DNA from: Bacteroidota bacterium
Lineage (GTDB): Bacteria; Bacteroidota; Bacteroidia; Chitinophagales; Chitinophagaceae
Length of the DNA: 64,000 nt
Direction of reading: 5' to 3'
Assembly: GCA_030706605.1 (NCBI GenBank)
Contig: JAUZOE010000016.1
Location: 1 to 64,000 of the forward strand
In this document: piece by piece, positions 1 to 9,019 of the stretch
Position numbering within the stretch: position 1 is the stretch's first letter
How the letters are laid out: the number at the start of each line of letters is the position of its first letter
Notes under the pieces: generated by a model
Told to the model about the DNA's origin: nothing
Database searches by the model: none
Seen by the model: the letters and a program-made list of their open reading frames with translations, nothing else
Made by a program: the position numbers and the translations under genes

Positions 1-184
1 CTTTAGTGAAATAAAAAATTTGTTTTTAAGAAAAATACATGCAGTTACATTTAAAGGATTTTTGCTGAAACTATTAATGTTTATAGTAGCATTTACTTTT
101 AATAAACTGACTTAATAACTAGCAACTTGAATTAATTAATTTTTGTTCAGGTAAATCTTTAATGGGAGAAATAAAGTATTTCCA

Positions 185-1495
185 ATGGATATAAAAAAAG
201 GAGTGAGTATATGTTGGTTTAGAAGGGACTTGAGATTCAATGATAACGTAGCATTATATCATGCCTTACAATCTTCCTGGCCTGTAATACCGCTATTTAT
301 TTTTGATACCAATATTCTTAACCAGCTTCCGGATAAAAAAGATAAAAGGGTCAATTTTATTTATCAAACATTAGAGGAACTCAATGGTATTACAACAGTA
401 AGCGGTTCTTCATTTTTAATTTTGAATGATTCGCCTTTGAATGCTTTTGAAAAAATCTGTAAGCGTTTTAATGTAAAGGAGGTATTTGCCAATCACGATT
501 ATGAACCATATGCTATAGAACGTGATAGATTGATCAAGAACTTTTTAGCACAAAAAAACATTCCTTTTTATACTTATAAAGACCAGGTAATTTTTGAAAG
601 ATCGGAAGTGATGAAATCAGATGGTGATCCCTATACCATATTTACACCCTATTCTAAAATATGGAAACAGAAATTTTATCAAGAAAAAACAGTAAATTTC
701 CCTTCTGAAAATCATTTGCCTAATCTTTTAAAGTCTCAACCTTTTCCTTTTCCATCGATAAAAGAAATTGGGTTTGAAGAAGCAGACGTTCACATTCCGA
801 AGCTAAATATCTCTGAAGATGTTATCATTAATTACCACAAAACCCGCAATATTCCTGCTATGGACGGCACAAGCTTTGCAAGTATTCACTTACGTTTTGG
901 GACTGTTAGCATAAGAAAGTTAGTAAAGCTTGCCAATAGATTAAATGAGCAATGGCTGAACGAATTAATTTGGAGAGAATTTTTCATGATGATCCTTTTT
1001 CATTTTCCACAGGTGATAAATAACAGTTTCAAAAAGAAATATGACCATATAAAATGGAGAAATAATGAGAAGGAATTTGAACTTTGGCGTAAAGGCGAAA
1101 CAGGTTTTCCAATTGTAGATGCGGGCATGCGTCAATTAAATGAAACTGGATTTATGCATAACAGAGTTCGCATGATTGTTGCCAGCTTTCTTACTAAGCA
1201 TCTGCTGATAGACTGGCGTTGGGGTGAGGCTTATTTTGCAGAAAAACTGTTGGATTATGAATTATCATCAAACAATGGAAACTGGCAATGGGCAGCTGGT
1301 AGCGGTTGTGATGCAGCGCCTTATTTCCGGATTTTTAATCCTGATATACAAATCAAAAAATTTGATCCTGAGCTGAAGTATATCAAGACATGGATTAAAA
1401 ATTTTAAACCGGGTTATCTGCCAGCGATTGTGGAGCATCGATTTGCAAGAGAGCGGGCGCTGGAAGTTTATAAAAAATCAATTATGCTTGAATGA
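185..1495 (+). CDS. phrB: Deoxyribodipyrimidine photolyase / cryptochrome family
   Basis: A 436-residue cytosolic flavoprotein of the photolyase/cryptochrome family, which uses blue light to split cyclobutane pyrimidine dimers. The N-terminal Rossmann-like antenna domain opens with WFRRDLRFNDN (residues about 11-21). The C-terminal helical FAD domain carries WRKGETGFPIVDAGMRQL (about residues 299-316) and the NNGNWQW...DAAPYFRIFNP signature (about 360-385), typical of class I CPD photolyases rather than plant cryptochromes. The length is normal for bacterial enzymes. The ATG start fits the family N-terminus. It stands alone and is convergent with the next gene. The photolyase family is secure; CPD specificity over a photoreceptor role is inference. 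Confidence 0.93.
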   Translation: MDIKKGVSICWFRRDLRFNDNVALYHALQSSWPVIPLFIFDTNILNQLPDKKDKRVNFIYQTLEELNGITTVSGSSFLILNDSPLNAFEKICKRFNVKEVFANHDYEPYAIERDRLIKNFLAQKNIPFYTYKDQVIFERSEVMKSDGDPYTIFTPYSKIWKQKFYQEKTVNFPSENHLPNLLKSQPFPFPSIKEIGFEEADVHIPKLNISEDVIINYHKTRNIPAMDGTSFASIHLRFGTVSIRKLVKLANRLNEQWLNELIWREFFMMILFHFPQVINNSFKKKYDHIKWRNNEKEFELWRKGETGFPIVDAGMRQLNETGFMHNRVRMIVASFLTKHLLIDWRWGEAYFAEKLLDYELSSNNGNWQWAAGSGCDAAPYFRIFNPDIQIKKFDPELKYIKTWIKNFKPGYLPAIVEHRFARERALEVYKKSIMLE

Positions 1496-1549
1496 TAGTT
1501 GTTATATTTTAGTAAATAGAAAATAGAGTCCGGGTTAATTAGTAACTTT

Positions 1550-3772
1550 TCAGTTATCATCTTCTCCGCCTTCCTTATGATACGCTTTTATGAATAAAGC
1601 GCCCAGGTTTTTTTGCGGTGGAATGTAATCTTCAAATGTTTCTCTAAGGTCTTTGGAAGCCTTATCAAAATAAGCGGTGAGGCCACTCCACATTTGCCGC
1701 CAATCTATATTATTGCCTTCTCTCAGTGTATTGTCGAGTGCATCAATAATGGGTTTGTTCACGTTTTTTGCCCCGGTTTGTTTTGTAGAAATAATGTGCG
1801 CTTCGGGTGCATAATTTAAAATAGTTTTCAGGTTTTGATATCCACCGCAAGAGCCCAGCATAATAATCTTCGCATTTTCAGGAAGTTGCTTAATCGTATA
1901 GGGAAGATGATAGCTATGGCCCCGATGAATTACAATAGATGGTTTTAAACCATTGGAATCAAGATATTCAATAAGATCCTTTTGTGCATCAGCATCCTTA
2001 TCTGTTTCGTTATCCAGGGGAAGATTTGCGAAAATCCAGATAGGTTTTCCCTTTATTGATTTTATTTCTACCCATTCTTTTTTTCTGGTAATATCCCAGT
2101 CACTCTTCGGAAAAGAAGTCATATAGCTCGCAAAAGATTCTTTCCCGTCTTTATCGCCATAAAAAAATACCTGTTCTATAATACGTCCTTTATCATCGGT
2201 GAGGTAGTCGTAATTTATAGTATAAATAGGAGGGATGCCGATTTCTTTTGAAAGGTCAACACCATTTTTAGGATCGGCTGAGAGGAAGATTGTTTTAAGT
2301 AGACCATAAATTTTCTTACCCCTGTCATTATTCTCTTTTATACATCTTTGCTCATTCCAGATTACATTTTGCAACATCGATTTCTGAAGTTCCGGGTTCG
2401 TAATACTTCCGTAAGAATCGGCCACATCCACGGCATCCTCGAGAGTGCCGGTAGTTTCTAATTTGGATACAAAAGCCTGCATCAGTTTTTCAGAATTCTG
2501 TGGCATGGTTTTTAAAAATTCATCCAGTTTATTATATCCTGCGGCCATTTTTATGAATTTTTTAAAATGGTCGAAGTTGACAGATAAAAGTAAAGAATCT
2601 CCATGTGGCACTGCACCCATTTTTTGAATCATCCTGTCGAAACTATATTTATAGCTTGATGTATAAATGTCATTTTCGCCTAATACCATCATATAATACA
2701 GGTCCTGCGCATCCAATGGTTCAATAGCGCGAAATCGAATGGCATTAGGGCTTTCGTGCAATGCGTTGATCGGGTTGATAAAATGTTGAATTGCTTTTTC
2801 CTTTAGCATGTCTACTAATCCGTTGGCCCCTAACATGGCTATGGGGGTATCACCCCTTACAAATCTTGCGTAATAGTTAATTTCTGTTTTTACCAATAAT
2901 TGATAATATCCTACACTATCATAACTGTTATCACTTGTGCCAACAACTTTCGAAATATCGGCAATTGTTTGTTTTCCACTGATAAGGTCATCCAGAAAAG
3001 GAAAATAAAAAAGAGCACGGTTTTGAGTACTCAACTTGACAACTGTTTTAATACGGCTGTCATTAATTTTCCTGATCAATCTTCCCTGGCTGCTATTTGT
3101 GGATTGAGCATAAGAATACAATTGGCTTGGGCTGTTATTAAAGGCATCTATCACTAATGTATCTGCAAAAGGTTCATTAACAAAAGGACCAATATTTGCG
3201 AGAATTTCATCAGGGTGAAGTTTGCAGAATTTTCTGAATAATATGATCTGGCATTCTTTGTAACCAGGGTTATCCCCAAAAATATGTACATTGATCAAAC
3301 CTACTTCATAAGGAGCTTCCTGTATATAAGGTGCCATGTTTTCACCATTAATATTGGCATTAAGAATTTCAGTGAAGTTTTCTACAAGTAAGGGAGCTAA
3401 GGAGGGATTAAATGTATGAGCCTTCCAGCCGTTGGTGAAATCTCTTACCAGTTCTTCAACGTAGCGCAGGTATCTTACTTTATCATTATTGGTGGGCAGT
3501 AGGGTGTTATTTTCAATATTATTTCTGAGCACATTTACTTCCCTGAAAATAGCATCCGTTACTTGGAGGTTAATATCAGGGTTAGCACTTACTTTTATCA
3601 GCCCATCAAGATGCCCATCAGTTTTATCAGCCCGTTTTTGCTCAGCTATAATTCTATCATGAAATATCTGTCGGCTTAATGGGATATTAGTGGTGTCGCC
3701 GTGGGCAAAAATAACCTGTGGAAGAAAAACAAACGGAAGAAAAAAGTAAAATAAAAACCTCATAGTACTCAT
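1550..3772 (-). CDS. Exported 740-residue protein with caspase-like His/Cys motifs, function unknown
   Basis: I do not recognise a named family. The first ~23 residues form a signal peptide (hydrophobic run ending in FAHG). The middle is a long, probably helical region without a motif I can name. Near the C-terminus a hydrophobic strand is followed by HRGH (His616, His619), then about 20 residues later by a second strand and GSCGG (Cys642). That order, strand-His-Gly then strand-x-Cys, is the arrangement seen in clan CD cysteine peptidases (caspases, gingipains, clostripain, CHAT). An acidic tail (GGEDDN) ends the protein. It stands alone, convergent with phrB. An exported peptidase or self-processing protein is inference; it could equally be a catalytically inactive scaffold. 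Confidence 0.75.
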   Translation of the reverse strand: MSTMRFLFYFFLPFVFLPQVIFAHGDTTNIPLSRQIFHDRIIAEQKRADKTDGHLDGLIKVSANPDINLQVTDAIFREVNVLRNNIENNTLLPTNNDKVRYLRYVEELVRDFTNGWKAHTFNPSLAPLLVENFTEILNANINGENMAPYIQEAPYEVGLINVHIFGDNPGYKECQIILFRKFCKLHPDEILANIGPFVNEPFADTLVIDAFNNSPSQLYSYAQSTNSSQGRLIRKINDSRIKTVVKLSTQNRALFYFPFLDDLISGKQTIADISKVVGTSDNSYDSVGYYQLLVKTEINYYARFVRGDTPIAMLGANGLVDMLKEKAIQHFINPINALHESPNAIRFRAIEPLDAQDLYYMMVLGENDIYTSSYKYSFDRMIQKMGAVPHGDSLLLSVNFDHFKKFIKMAAGYNKLDEFLKTMPQNSEKLMQAFVSKLETTGTLEDAVDVADSYGSITNPELQKSMLQNVIWNEQRCIKENNDRGKKIYGLLKTIFLSADPKNGVDLSKEIGIPPIYTINYDYLTDDKGRIIEQVFFYGDKDGKESFASYMTSFPKSDWDITRKKEWVEIKSIKGKPIWIFANLPLDNETDKDADAQKDLIEYLDSNGLKPSIVIHRGHSYHLPYTIKQLPENAKIIMLGSCGGYQNLKTILNYAPEAHIISTKQTGAKNVNKPIIDALDNTLREGNNIDWRQMWSGLTAYFDKASKDLRETFEDYIPPQKNLGALFIKAYHKEGGEDDN

Positions 3773-3808
3773 ATGAATTGAAAGAAGCTAAAATAATCAG
3801 AATAGTTG

Positions 3809-3816
3809 CAAATTTA
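3809..3816 (-). promoter_or_regulatory. Possible -7 box (TAAATTTG) for the exported caspase-like protein
   Basis: On the minus strand TAAATTTG matches the Bacteroidota -7 consensus TAnnTTTG, 36 bases before the ATG. I see no TTG at the expected -33 distance, so the call rests on one element only. Confidence 0.35.
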
Positions 3817-3989
3817 CTTATTACAATAGGTTATAAGAGCTTTTCCAAAAATAAAACGCTGCAAATAAAATAGTTATTAACCTTTCTTTAGGACGATAGA
3901 TCAATGTCTTTGACATAGAAATCTCCCAAAACCTGTTATTCTGAATATTAATAAATTGTAAACAAACCAATCATAATAATTATTTAGTA

Positions 3990-3997
3990 TAGGTTTG
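3990..3997 (+). promoter_or_regulatory. -7 box TAGGTTTG next to the response-regulator start
   Basis: TAGGTTTG fits TAnnTTTG exactly and ends six bases before the ATG at 4004. Transcription would begin at or within a few bases of the start codon, implying a leaderless mRNA. No clear -33 TTG is present at 17-23 bases. Confidence 0.4.
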
Positions 3998-4003
3998 CAA
4001 TTC

Positions 4004-4687
4004 ATGATACTGGAAACCAAAGCACGAACTATTCTGATAGCTGATGATGAACCTGATATTTTAGAGATCATCAGTTTTAATTTGCAATCACAGGGCTACC
4101 ATTCAATATGTGCTAATAATGGCATTGAAGCTATTGAACTGGCAAAAATTCATAAACCTGACCTGATCATTCTGGATGTAATGATGCCGGGAAAAAGCGG
4201 CTTTGAAGTATGCAAATTTTTGCGGGCATTACCCGAATTTGAAAACACTATTATCATATTTTTGACCGCACTTAATGATGACAGTACTCAAATTAAGGGA
4301 TTAGAAACAGGTGGGGACGATTACATTACCAAGCCAATAAGTCCCAAGGTTTTAATAAGTCGCGTGAATGCACTCTTTAGAAGAATCACCAAGGAAACCG
4401 GAAGTATATTGCAGATTGGTGACCTGGCTATTGACAGGGAAAAATATGTGGTTACTTTAAATAATGAAGAAATCATTCTTGCCCGGAAAGAATTTGAATT
4501 ATTGGCTCTCCTTGCTTCAAAGCCTGCAAAGGTTTTTTTAAGAAATGAAATTTTGAACAAGGTGTGGGGTAGCGACGTTATTGTTGGCGACAGGACTATT
4601 GATGTGCACATCAGGAAAATCCGTCAAAAACTGGGTGATGATTGTATTACGACTGTAAAAGGTGTGGGGTATAAATTTCAGATGTAA
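4004..4687 (+). CDS. OmpR/PhoB-family response regulator
   Basis: A 227-residue two-component response regulator. The receiver domain (about residues 8-122) has the acidic pair in ADDEPD, the phospho-acceptor Asp in LIILDVMMPG, the Thr in FLTA and the Lys in YITKP. The C-terminal winged-helix domain (about 135-226) has the ARKEFELLALL and VDVHIRKIRQKL-type elements of the OmpR/PhoB DNA-binding fold. A TTG lies three codons upstream in frame, but the ATG at 4004 fits the family better. No sensor kinase gene is next to it, so its partner and regulon cannot be told from this window. Confidence 0.9.
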   Translation: MILETKARTILIADDEPDILEIISFNLQSQGYHSICANNGIEAIELAKIHKPDLIILDVMMPGKSGFEVCKFLRALPEFENTIIIFLTALNDDSTQIKGLETGGDDYITKPISPKVLISRVNALFRRITKETGSILQIGDLAIDREKYVVTLNNEEIILARKEFELLALLASKPAKVFLRNEILNKVWGSDVIVGDRTIDVHIRKIRQKLGDDCITTVKGVGYKFQM

Positions 4688-4881
4688 TCTTCTAAATACG
4701 CGACAGCAGTTATCTCAGTTAAAATAAGCTCTTTTCAAGATTTAAGAATATTTTACCGGAAACAAAATGACCATAGCCAAATGATCTTTTATGCAAAAAA
4801 CCTGTTCTGTGCTTTCAGCAGAAATAAGATAAGTTCTGTTAATTTAACAATCCAACATTTCGACAATTAATTTTTACTATT

Positions 4882-4889
4882 TACATTTG
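4882..4889 (+). promoter_or_regulatory. Promoter -7 box TACATTTG for the DUF4197 gene
   Basis: TACATTTG matches TAnnTTTG; a TTTC at 4858-4861 lies 20 bases upstream and is one base from the -33 TTTG. The ATG follows 23 bases after the box, giving a short leader. Confidence 0.5.
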
Positions 4890-4912
4890 GAATATATTTA
4901 AAAATTTTTCCT

Positions 4913-5653
4913 ATGAAAAGAATGATCTCGTTCTCTGTGATATTATTATTTTCTTTTTCCCTTTCAGCGCAGAAAGATTCTTCAAATAAATTGGGCGGTT
5001 TATTTAAAAAAGCTACTTCTGTATTTTCTAATAAATCGTCTTCATCAGGTAGTTTGTCTTCGGGTGAAATTGTATCAGGACTTAAAGAAGCTCTTTCGCT
5101 TGGAGCACAAAAAAGTGGAGATCAGCTTTCAAAACCTGACGGTTTTTTTAAGGATGCGGCCGTTAAAATTTTATTGCCAAAACAAGTGCAGAATGTAGAA
5201 AAAAAAATGAGGATGCTGGGGATGGGGAAATTAGTAGATAATGCCGTTCTGAGTATGAACCGTGCTGCAGAAGATGCTTCCAAAGCCGCCGCGCCTATCT
5301 TTTTATCGGCGATTAAAAAAATGACGGTAACGGATGCATTAAATATTTTGAGAGGAACTGATACTGCCGCTACCGGATATTTAAGAAAAACAACCACTCC
5401 TGAACTTACTACTTCTTTTAAACCAGTAATTGAAGAATCTTTGAAAAAAGTAGACGCTACCAAATACTGGAAAGATGTTTTTACTACATATAATCGTTTT
5501 TCTTCAGAACCTGTAGATACAGATATTACCAGTTATGTTACTACGCAGGCGCTTAACGGATTATTTTATTATGTAGCGCAGGAAGAAGTCAATATCAGGA
5601 AAAATCCTGCAGGAAGGGTTACAGATATTTTGAAAAAGGTTTTTGGTAATTAG
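4913..5653 (+). CDS. DUF4197 family exported protein
   Basis: A 246-residue protein with a signal peptide (about residues 1-19, ending SLSAQ), a Ser-rich linker, then a helical domain matching DUF4197: GLKEALSLGAQKS near residue 56, the KILLPKQVQNVEKKMR segment, and TDALNILRGTDTAATGYLR further on. DUF4197 proteins are periplasmic or lipid-anchored and of unknown function. The gene stands alone with its own promoter box. I infer a periplasmic location; no enzymatic residues can be assigned. Confidence 0.85.
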   Translation: MKRMISFSVILLFSFSLSAQKDSSNKLGGLFKKATSVFSNKSSSSGSLSSGEIVSGLKEALSLGAQKSGDQLSKPDGFFKDAAVKILLPKQVQNVEKKMRMLGMGKLVDNAVLSMNRAAEDASKAAAPIFLSAIKKMTVTDALNILRGTDTAATGYLRKTTTPELTTSFKPVIEESLKKVDATKYWKDVFTTYNRFSSEPVDTDITSYVTTQALNGLFYYVAQEEVNIRKNPAGRVTDILKKVFGN

Positions 5654-5761
5654 GGTTGACCGAAAGGTTTGAATAACATGATTTTTTGCGGATCAAACGA
5701 ATTACACGAATTTGCATATTGATACCAGCTTATCAAGAGGTTAATTCATTAACTTATTTCA

Positions 5762-7030
5762 ATGAAGCAAATTCTTTTTATCTTTTTCTTCCTTTTTTCT
5801 TTCTCTTCTTTATTTTCTCAAAATCTTACCGGTAACTGGAAAGGGAATATTGAAATAAGTAGCTTGCAATTACCCATTATTTTTCATTTTTATGAAGATA
5901 GTACCGGAAAGATGGATGGCAATTGGGATAGCCCTGCGCAAAAAGCTATGGGCCTTTCTTTTAGCGGAATTAAGTTTAATGAAGACAGTGTACATTTTGA
6001 CATTAAAATGATCAATGGTTCTTATGAAGGAAAATTTATTGGTAACGACTCTATGGCGGGGATATGGCACCAGGGCGGTAAACAAATTACTTTAAATTTT
6101 GCCAGGTCATCAGGGCAAATTGAATCTGAAACTGCTGCCCCTTTACATCCTGGTGAAAAAGAAATTGCCATTACATCTGCAGGCGGAAGTAAACTTTACG
6201 GAACTTTACTTTCTAAAAATCATCATCAAAAATTAGCAATCATCATTGCCGGTTCGGGGCCGACAGACAGGGATGGGAATAATCCTCTTGGTGATAAATC
6301 TGATTCATATAAGCTGCTTGCATGGGCACTGGATTCGCAAAATATCGCCACCTTTCGTTATGATAAACGCGGAGTTGCTAAAAGTACCTTTTCTACTATT
6401 AATGAAAGCAATTTGGTTTTTGATGATTATATAAAAGATGCCGAAAAAATATTTGATTATCTACACGATACACTCGGATTTAAAGATATTTACTTTATTG
6501 GCCACAGCGAAGGCTCCCTCATTGGAATGATAGCATCACAAAAAAAGAAAGTAAAAGGATACGTTTCCATTGCGGGCGCAGGAAGGCCTATTGATGTGTT
6601 GATTGAAGAGCAATTGAACAGGCAACCTTTACCAGATTCGTTAAATGATAAAATCCATTTTATTTTTAGTGAATTAAAAGAGGGCAAAGAAGTAGATGGA
6701 TTACCTTCTTCTTTAGATTTTATTTTTAGAAAATCTATACAACCCTATATGATTTCGTGGTTGAAATATTCGCCAGAAAAAGAGATCAACAAATTGACGT
6801 GCCCGGTTTTAATTTTGCAAGGTACTTGTGATATCCAGGTAAAAGAAGAAGATGCTCAAAATCTGCATAAAGGCAATAAGAAAAGTATTTTGGAAATAAT
6901 TCCTCTTATGACGCACACATTGAAAGATGCCGGTAAAAACTGTACTAATCAACAAAAAACCTATACTGACAGCTCTTTACCTTTAAACAGGTTGTTGATA
7001 GATGACCTTGTTCGCTTTATAAAAAAATAA
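5762..7030 (+). CDS. Exported alpha/beta hydrolase
   Basis: A 422-residue protein with a signal peptide (residues 1-19, ending SLFSQ). A beta-rich N-terminal domain of about 100 residues (LTGNWKGNIE...) resembles domains found ahead of exported hydrolases in Bacteroidota. It is followed by an alpha/beta hydrolase: oxyanion region IIAGSGPTDRDGN, nucleophile elbow GHSEGS, a late Asp around LILQGTCDIQV and a His in PLMTHTLK complete a Ser-Asp-His triad. Substrate unknown; esterase or peptidase activity is inferred from the fold. It lies close to the DUF4197 gene, but the 108-base spacer does not show co-transcription. Confidence 0.85.
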   Translation: MKQILFIFFFLFSFSSLFSQNLTGNWKGNIEISSLQLPIIFHFYEDSTGKMDGNWDSPAQKAMGLSFSGIKFNEDSVHFDIKMINGSYEGKFIGNDSMAGIWHQGGKQITLNFARSSGQIESETAAPLHPGEKEIAITSAGGSKLYGTLLSKNHHQKLAIIIAGSGPTDRDGNNPLGDKSDSYKLLAWALDSQNIATFRYDKRGVAKSTFSTINESNLVFDDYIKDAEKIFDYLHDTLGFKDIYFIGHSEGSLIGMIASQKKKVKGYVSIAGAGRPIDVLIEEQLNRQPLPDSLNDKIHFIFSELKEGKEVDGLPSSLDFIFRKSIQPYMISWLKYSPEKEINKLTCPVLILQGTCDIQVKEEDAQNLHKGNKKSILEIIPLMTHTLKDAGKNCTNQQKTYTDSSLPLNRLLIDDLVRFIKK

Positions 7031-7058
7031 AGCTATATTCTTGTTTTACGGAAGCGGA

Positions 7059-7685
7059 TCAGTGGTTTTTATCTTTTAATAAAGTGGTTATATCAGTTTC
7101 AAGACGGTCGATTTCATCCTGCTTAAGCCCGTCATAAATTCCTCTCACTCTTTTTTGCTTATCGATCAATGCTAAGAACTGGGTATGAATGAAAGCCTCT
7201 TTTATATTGAGACTGCTGTTTTTATCATTATCGAGCAGGTAACTCTGGCGGGCCATTTTATACAATGAATCTTTAGAGCCGGTTACGAAATACCATTTTG
7301 CAGGGAAGTTGGGATCTTTGCAAACCATCTTTTCTTCATATGCCTTCAACAGTGGAACTGAATCGGTTTCAGGCATGGAAGAATGAGAAATAATTGCAAA
7401 ATCTGAATCATTTTTAAACTTATTAAAAACATTATAGAGGTTTCCATTCATTTTAGGACAGATGCCTCTGCAGGTAGTGAAAAAATAATTGGCAACATAT
7501 ACTTTCCCATCTACATTATCACGAGTGATTGTTTTCCCGTTTTGATCAGTAAATGAAAAATTCTGAACATAGTTCATTACTGGTAAGTTTACATCAAAGA
7601 ACCCTTTCTGAAAAGAAAGTACAAACCAAAAGCCTCCCAATAATAAAATAAAGAATAAACCATATAGTATTAGTTTCTTTTTCAT
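7059..7685 (-). CDS. SCO1/SenC family copper chaperone or thioredoxin-like protein
   Basis: A 208-residue membrane-anchored protein. One N-terminal transmembrane segment (about residues 5-24) precedes a thioredoxin-like fold with the CxxxC copper/redox motif CRGIC and a later His in FIHTQF, the ligand set of SCO proteins. These proteins load copper into the CuA site of cytochrome c oxidase or keep its cysteines reduced. No oxidase genes are adjacent. A perfect TACCTTTG box sits five bases before the ATG, so the message may be leaderless. Family assignment is firm; the target oxidase is inference. Confidence 0.9.
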   Translation of the reverse strand: MKKKLILYGLFFILLLGGFWFVLSFQKGFFDVNLPVMNYVQNFSFTDQNGKTITRDNVDGKVYVANYFFTTCRGICPKMNGNLYNVFNKFKNDSDFAIISHSSMPETDSVPLLKAYEEKMVCKDPNFPAKWYFVTGSKDSLYKMARQSYLLDNDKNSSLNIKEAFIHTQFLALIDKQKRVRGIYDGLKQDEIDRLETDITTLLKDKNH

Positions 7686-7690
7686 AAGGG

Positions 7691-7698
7691 CAAAGGTA
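7691..7698 (-). promoter_or_regulatory. -7 box TACCTTTG for the SCO gene
   Basis: On the minus strand TACCTTTG is a full match to TAnnTTTG, separated from the SCO ATG by only five bases. No TTG is seen at the -33 position. Confidence 0.5.
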
Positions 7699-7767
7699 AG
7701 CCATCCGGATGCTTGTTATCATTGTGGAATAAGGAAATTATCATTAAATTGTAAAACAATTACCTCT

Positions 7768-8202
7768 ATGCAAAAGATATTTTTATTTATGTTTATATCA
7801 TTATTTGTACTTGTGCAGGGAGGTTCTTTTGCACAATCAAATAATGAAAAAGCTATTCGGGAAATATTAAGTTCTCAGGAAAATTCATGGAACCATGGAA
7901 ATTTGGAAAATTTTATGCAGGGATATTGGAAAAATGATTCATTGATGTTTATTGGCAAATCAGGCATTACTTATGGATGGCAAAAAACATTGGAAAATTA
8001 TAAGAAAAGGTATCCCGACACTGCCGCAATGGGAACGCTAACTTTTACACTGATTCAATTCCGTCCACTTTTAGCCAGTTATTATTTTGTTGTTGGGAAA
8101 TGGGATTTACAAAGAAGTATTGGAAATATAGGAGGACATTTTACATTATTGTTTAAGAAGATAAAAGGGAAATGGCTTATAGTCGCAGATCATAGTAGTT
8201 GA
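7768..8202 (+). CDS. DUF4440 / SnoaL-like (NTF2 fold) exported protein
   Basis: A 144-residue protein: a signal peptide (residues 1-22, ending GGSFAQ) followed by an NTF2-like cone of the DUF4440 type (SQENSWNHGNLENFMQGYW, then TYGWQKTLENYKKRYP and a C-terminal GHFTLLFKKIKGKWLIVADHSS). Such proteins form small pockets used as binding or isomerase-like sites; no catalytic residue is assignable. It is divergent from the SCO gene and its stop lies nine bases from the stop of the convergent GH25 gene. Confidence 0.87.
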   Translation: MQKIFLFMFISLFVLVQGGSFAQSNNEKAIREILSSQENSWNHGNLENFMQGYWKNDSLMFIGKSGITYGWQKTLENYKKRYPDTAAMGTLTFTLIQFRPLLASYYFVVGKWDLQRSIGNIGGHFTLLFKKIKGKWLIVADHSS

Positions 8203-8210
8203 AAAAAAAA

Positions 8211-8978
8211 TTACCGGATCAAAAAATTATTAAAGTCTGCACTGTCGCCATAAAAAACATTAAAGTCAACAGGTGCTTTTATTCCGTCAACCCTGCCACT
8301 TTCACTGTGTTGCCAAATTACCCATTTGTTTTCGATGCGTGGTTTATCGGGTTGCAGATAATGTGCTATCCACAAGGGATAATCTTCAAAACCCTGCTGG
8401 AAATATTTTTGATAGAACCCTATATTGGTATAGATAATGGGTTTTACACCATAATTTTTCTCCACTTCATCCAGCCAGGTCTTTACCTCTTTTTGCATTT
8501 CGGGAACAGAAAATCTGTGTCCTCTTTCTATATCCAGCACGGGCGGCATGTCTCCTTTTTTTAAATTCACGATTTCAATAAAATTATCGGCCTGCCTCCG
8601 GGCATCTTTGCCGGGGATAAAAAAATGATAAGCGCCTTTTGGGATATTTTGTTCCTGTGCTTTTAACCAGTTACGCCTGAATTGTTCGTCTACATTATTA
8701 ACTCCCTCGGTGGCTTTCATAAATACAAACCCAATTTTTATTCCCTTTTCTTCCATGTTTTTTACTTCTTTCCAGTTTATGGTGCTTTGATAGCGGCTTA
8801 CATCTATCCCATGGATTTCATATCCGTTGGGTATTTCAATCTGAAAACCGGGATAAAATACGTGTGGTTGAATAATGAACAGGCTAACAGTATAGTATAG
8901 ACTAACTAATATGAGGCATAGCCAGAAGAATATTTTTAAATATAATTTAGAGGAGGATCGTTTCTTTTTTCTTGCCAA
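8211..8978 (-). CDS. GH25-family muramidase (lysozyme), membrane-anchored
   Basis: A 255-residue protein with a basic N-terminus (ARKKKRSSSK), one transmembrane segment (about residues 15-33) and a GH25 barrel: GIDVSRYQ with the conserved Asp, KATEG, YHFF, PVLDIE with the catalytic acid region, and a final WQHSESG and DFNVF. GH25 enzymes cut the glycan backbone of peptidoglycan. The only available start in frame is TTG at 8976-8978; a stop lies about 15 codons upstream and no ATG or GTG intervenes, so this gene very probably begins with TTG. Transcribed alone. Confidence 0.9.
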   Translation of the reverse strand: MARKKKRSSSKLYLKIFFWLCLILVSLYYTVSLFIIQPHVFYPGFQIEIPNGYEIHGIDVSRYQSTINWKEVKNMEEKGIKIGFVFMKATEGVNNVDEQFRRNWLKAQEQNIPKGAYHFFIPGKDARRQADNFIEIVNLKKGDMPPVLDIERGHRFSVPEMQKEVKTWLDEVEKNYGVKPIIYTNIGFYQKYFQQGFEDYPLWIAHYLQPDKPRIENKWVIWQHSESGRVDGIKAPVDFNVFYGDSADFNNFLIR

Positions 8979-9019
8979 AGCCTGGTAATCTTTTAAATTT
9001 AGAGGTTAAAGAATAGAGT

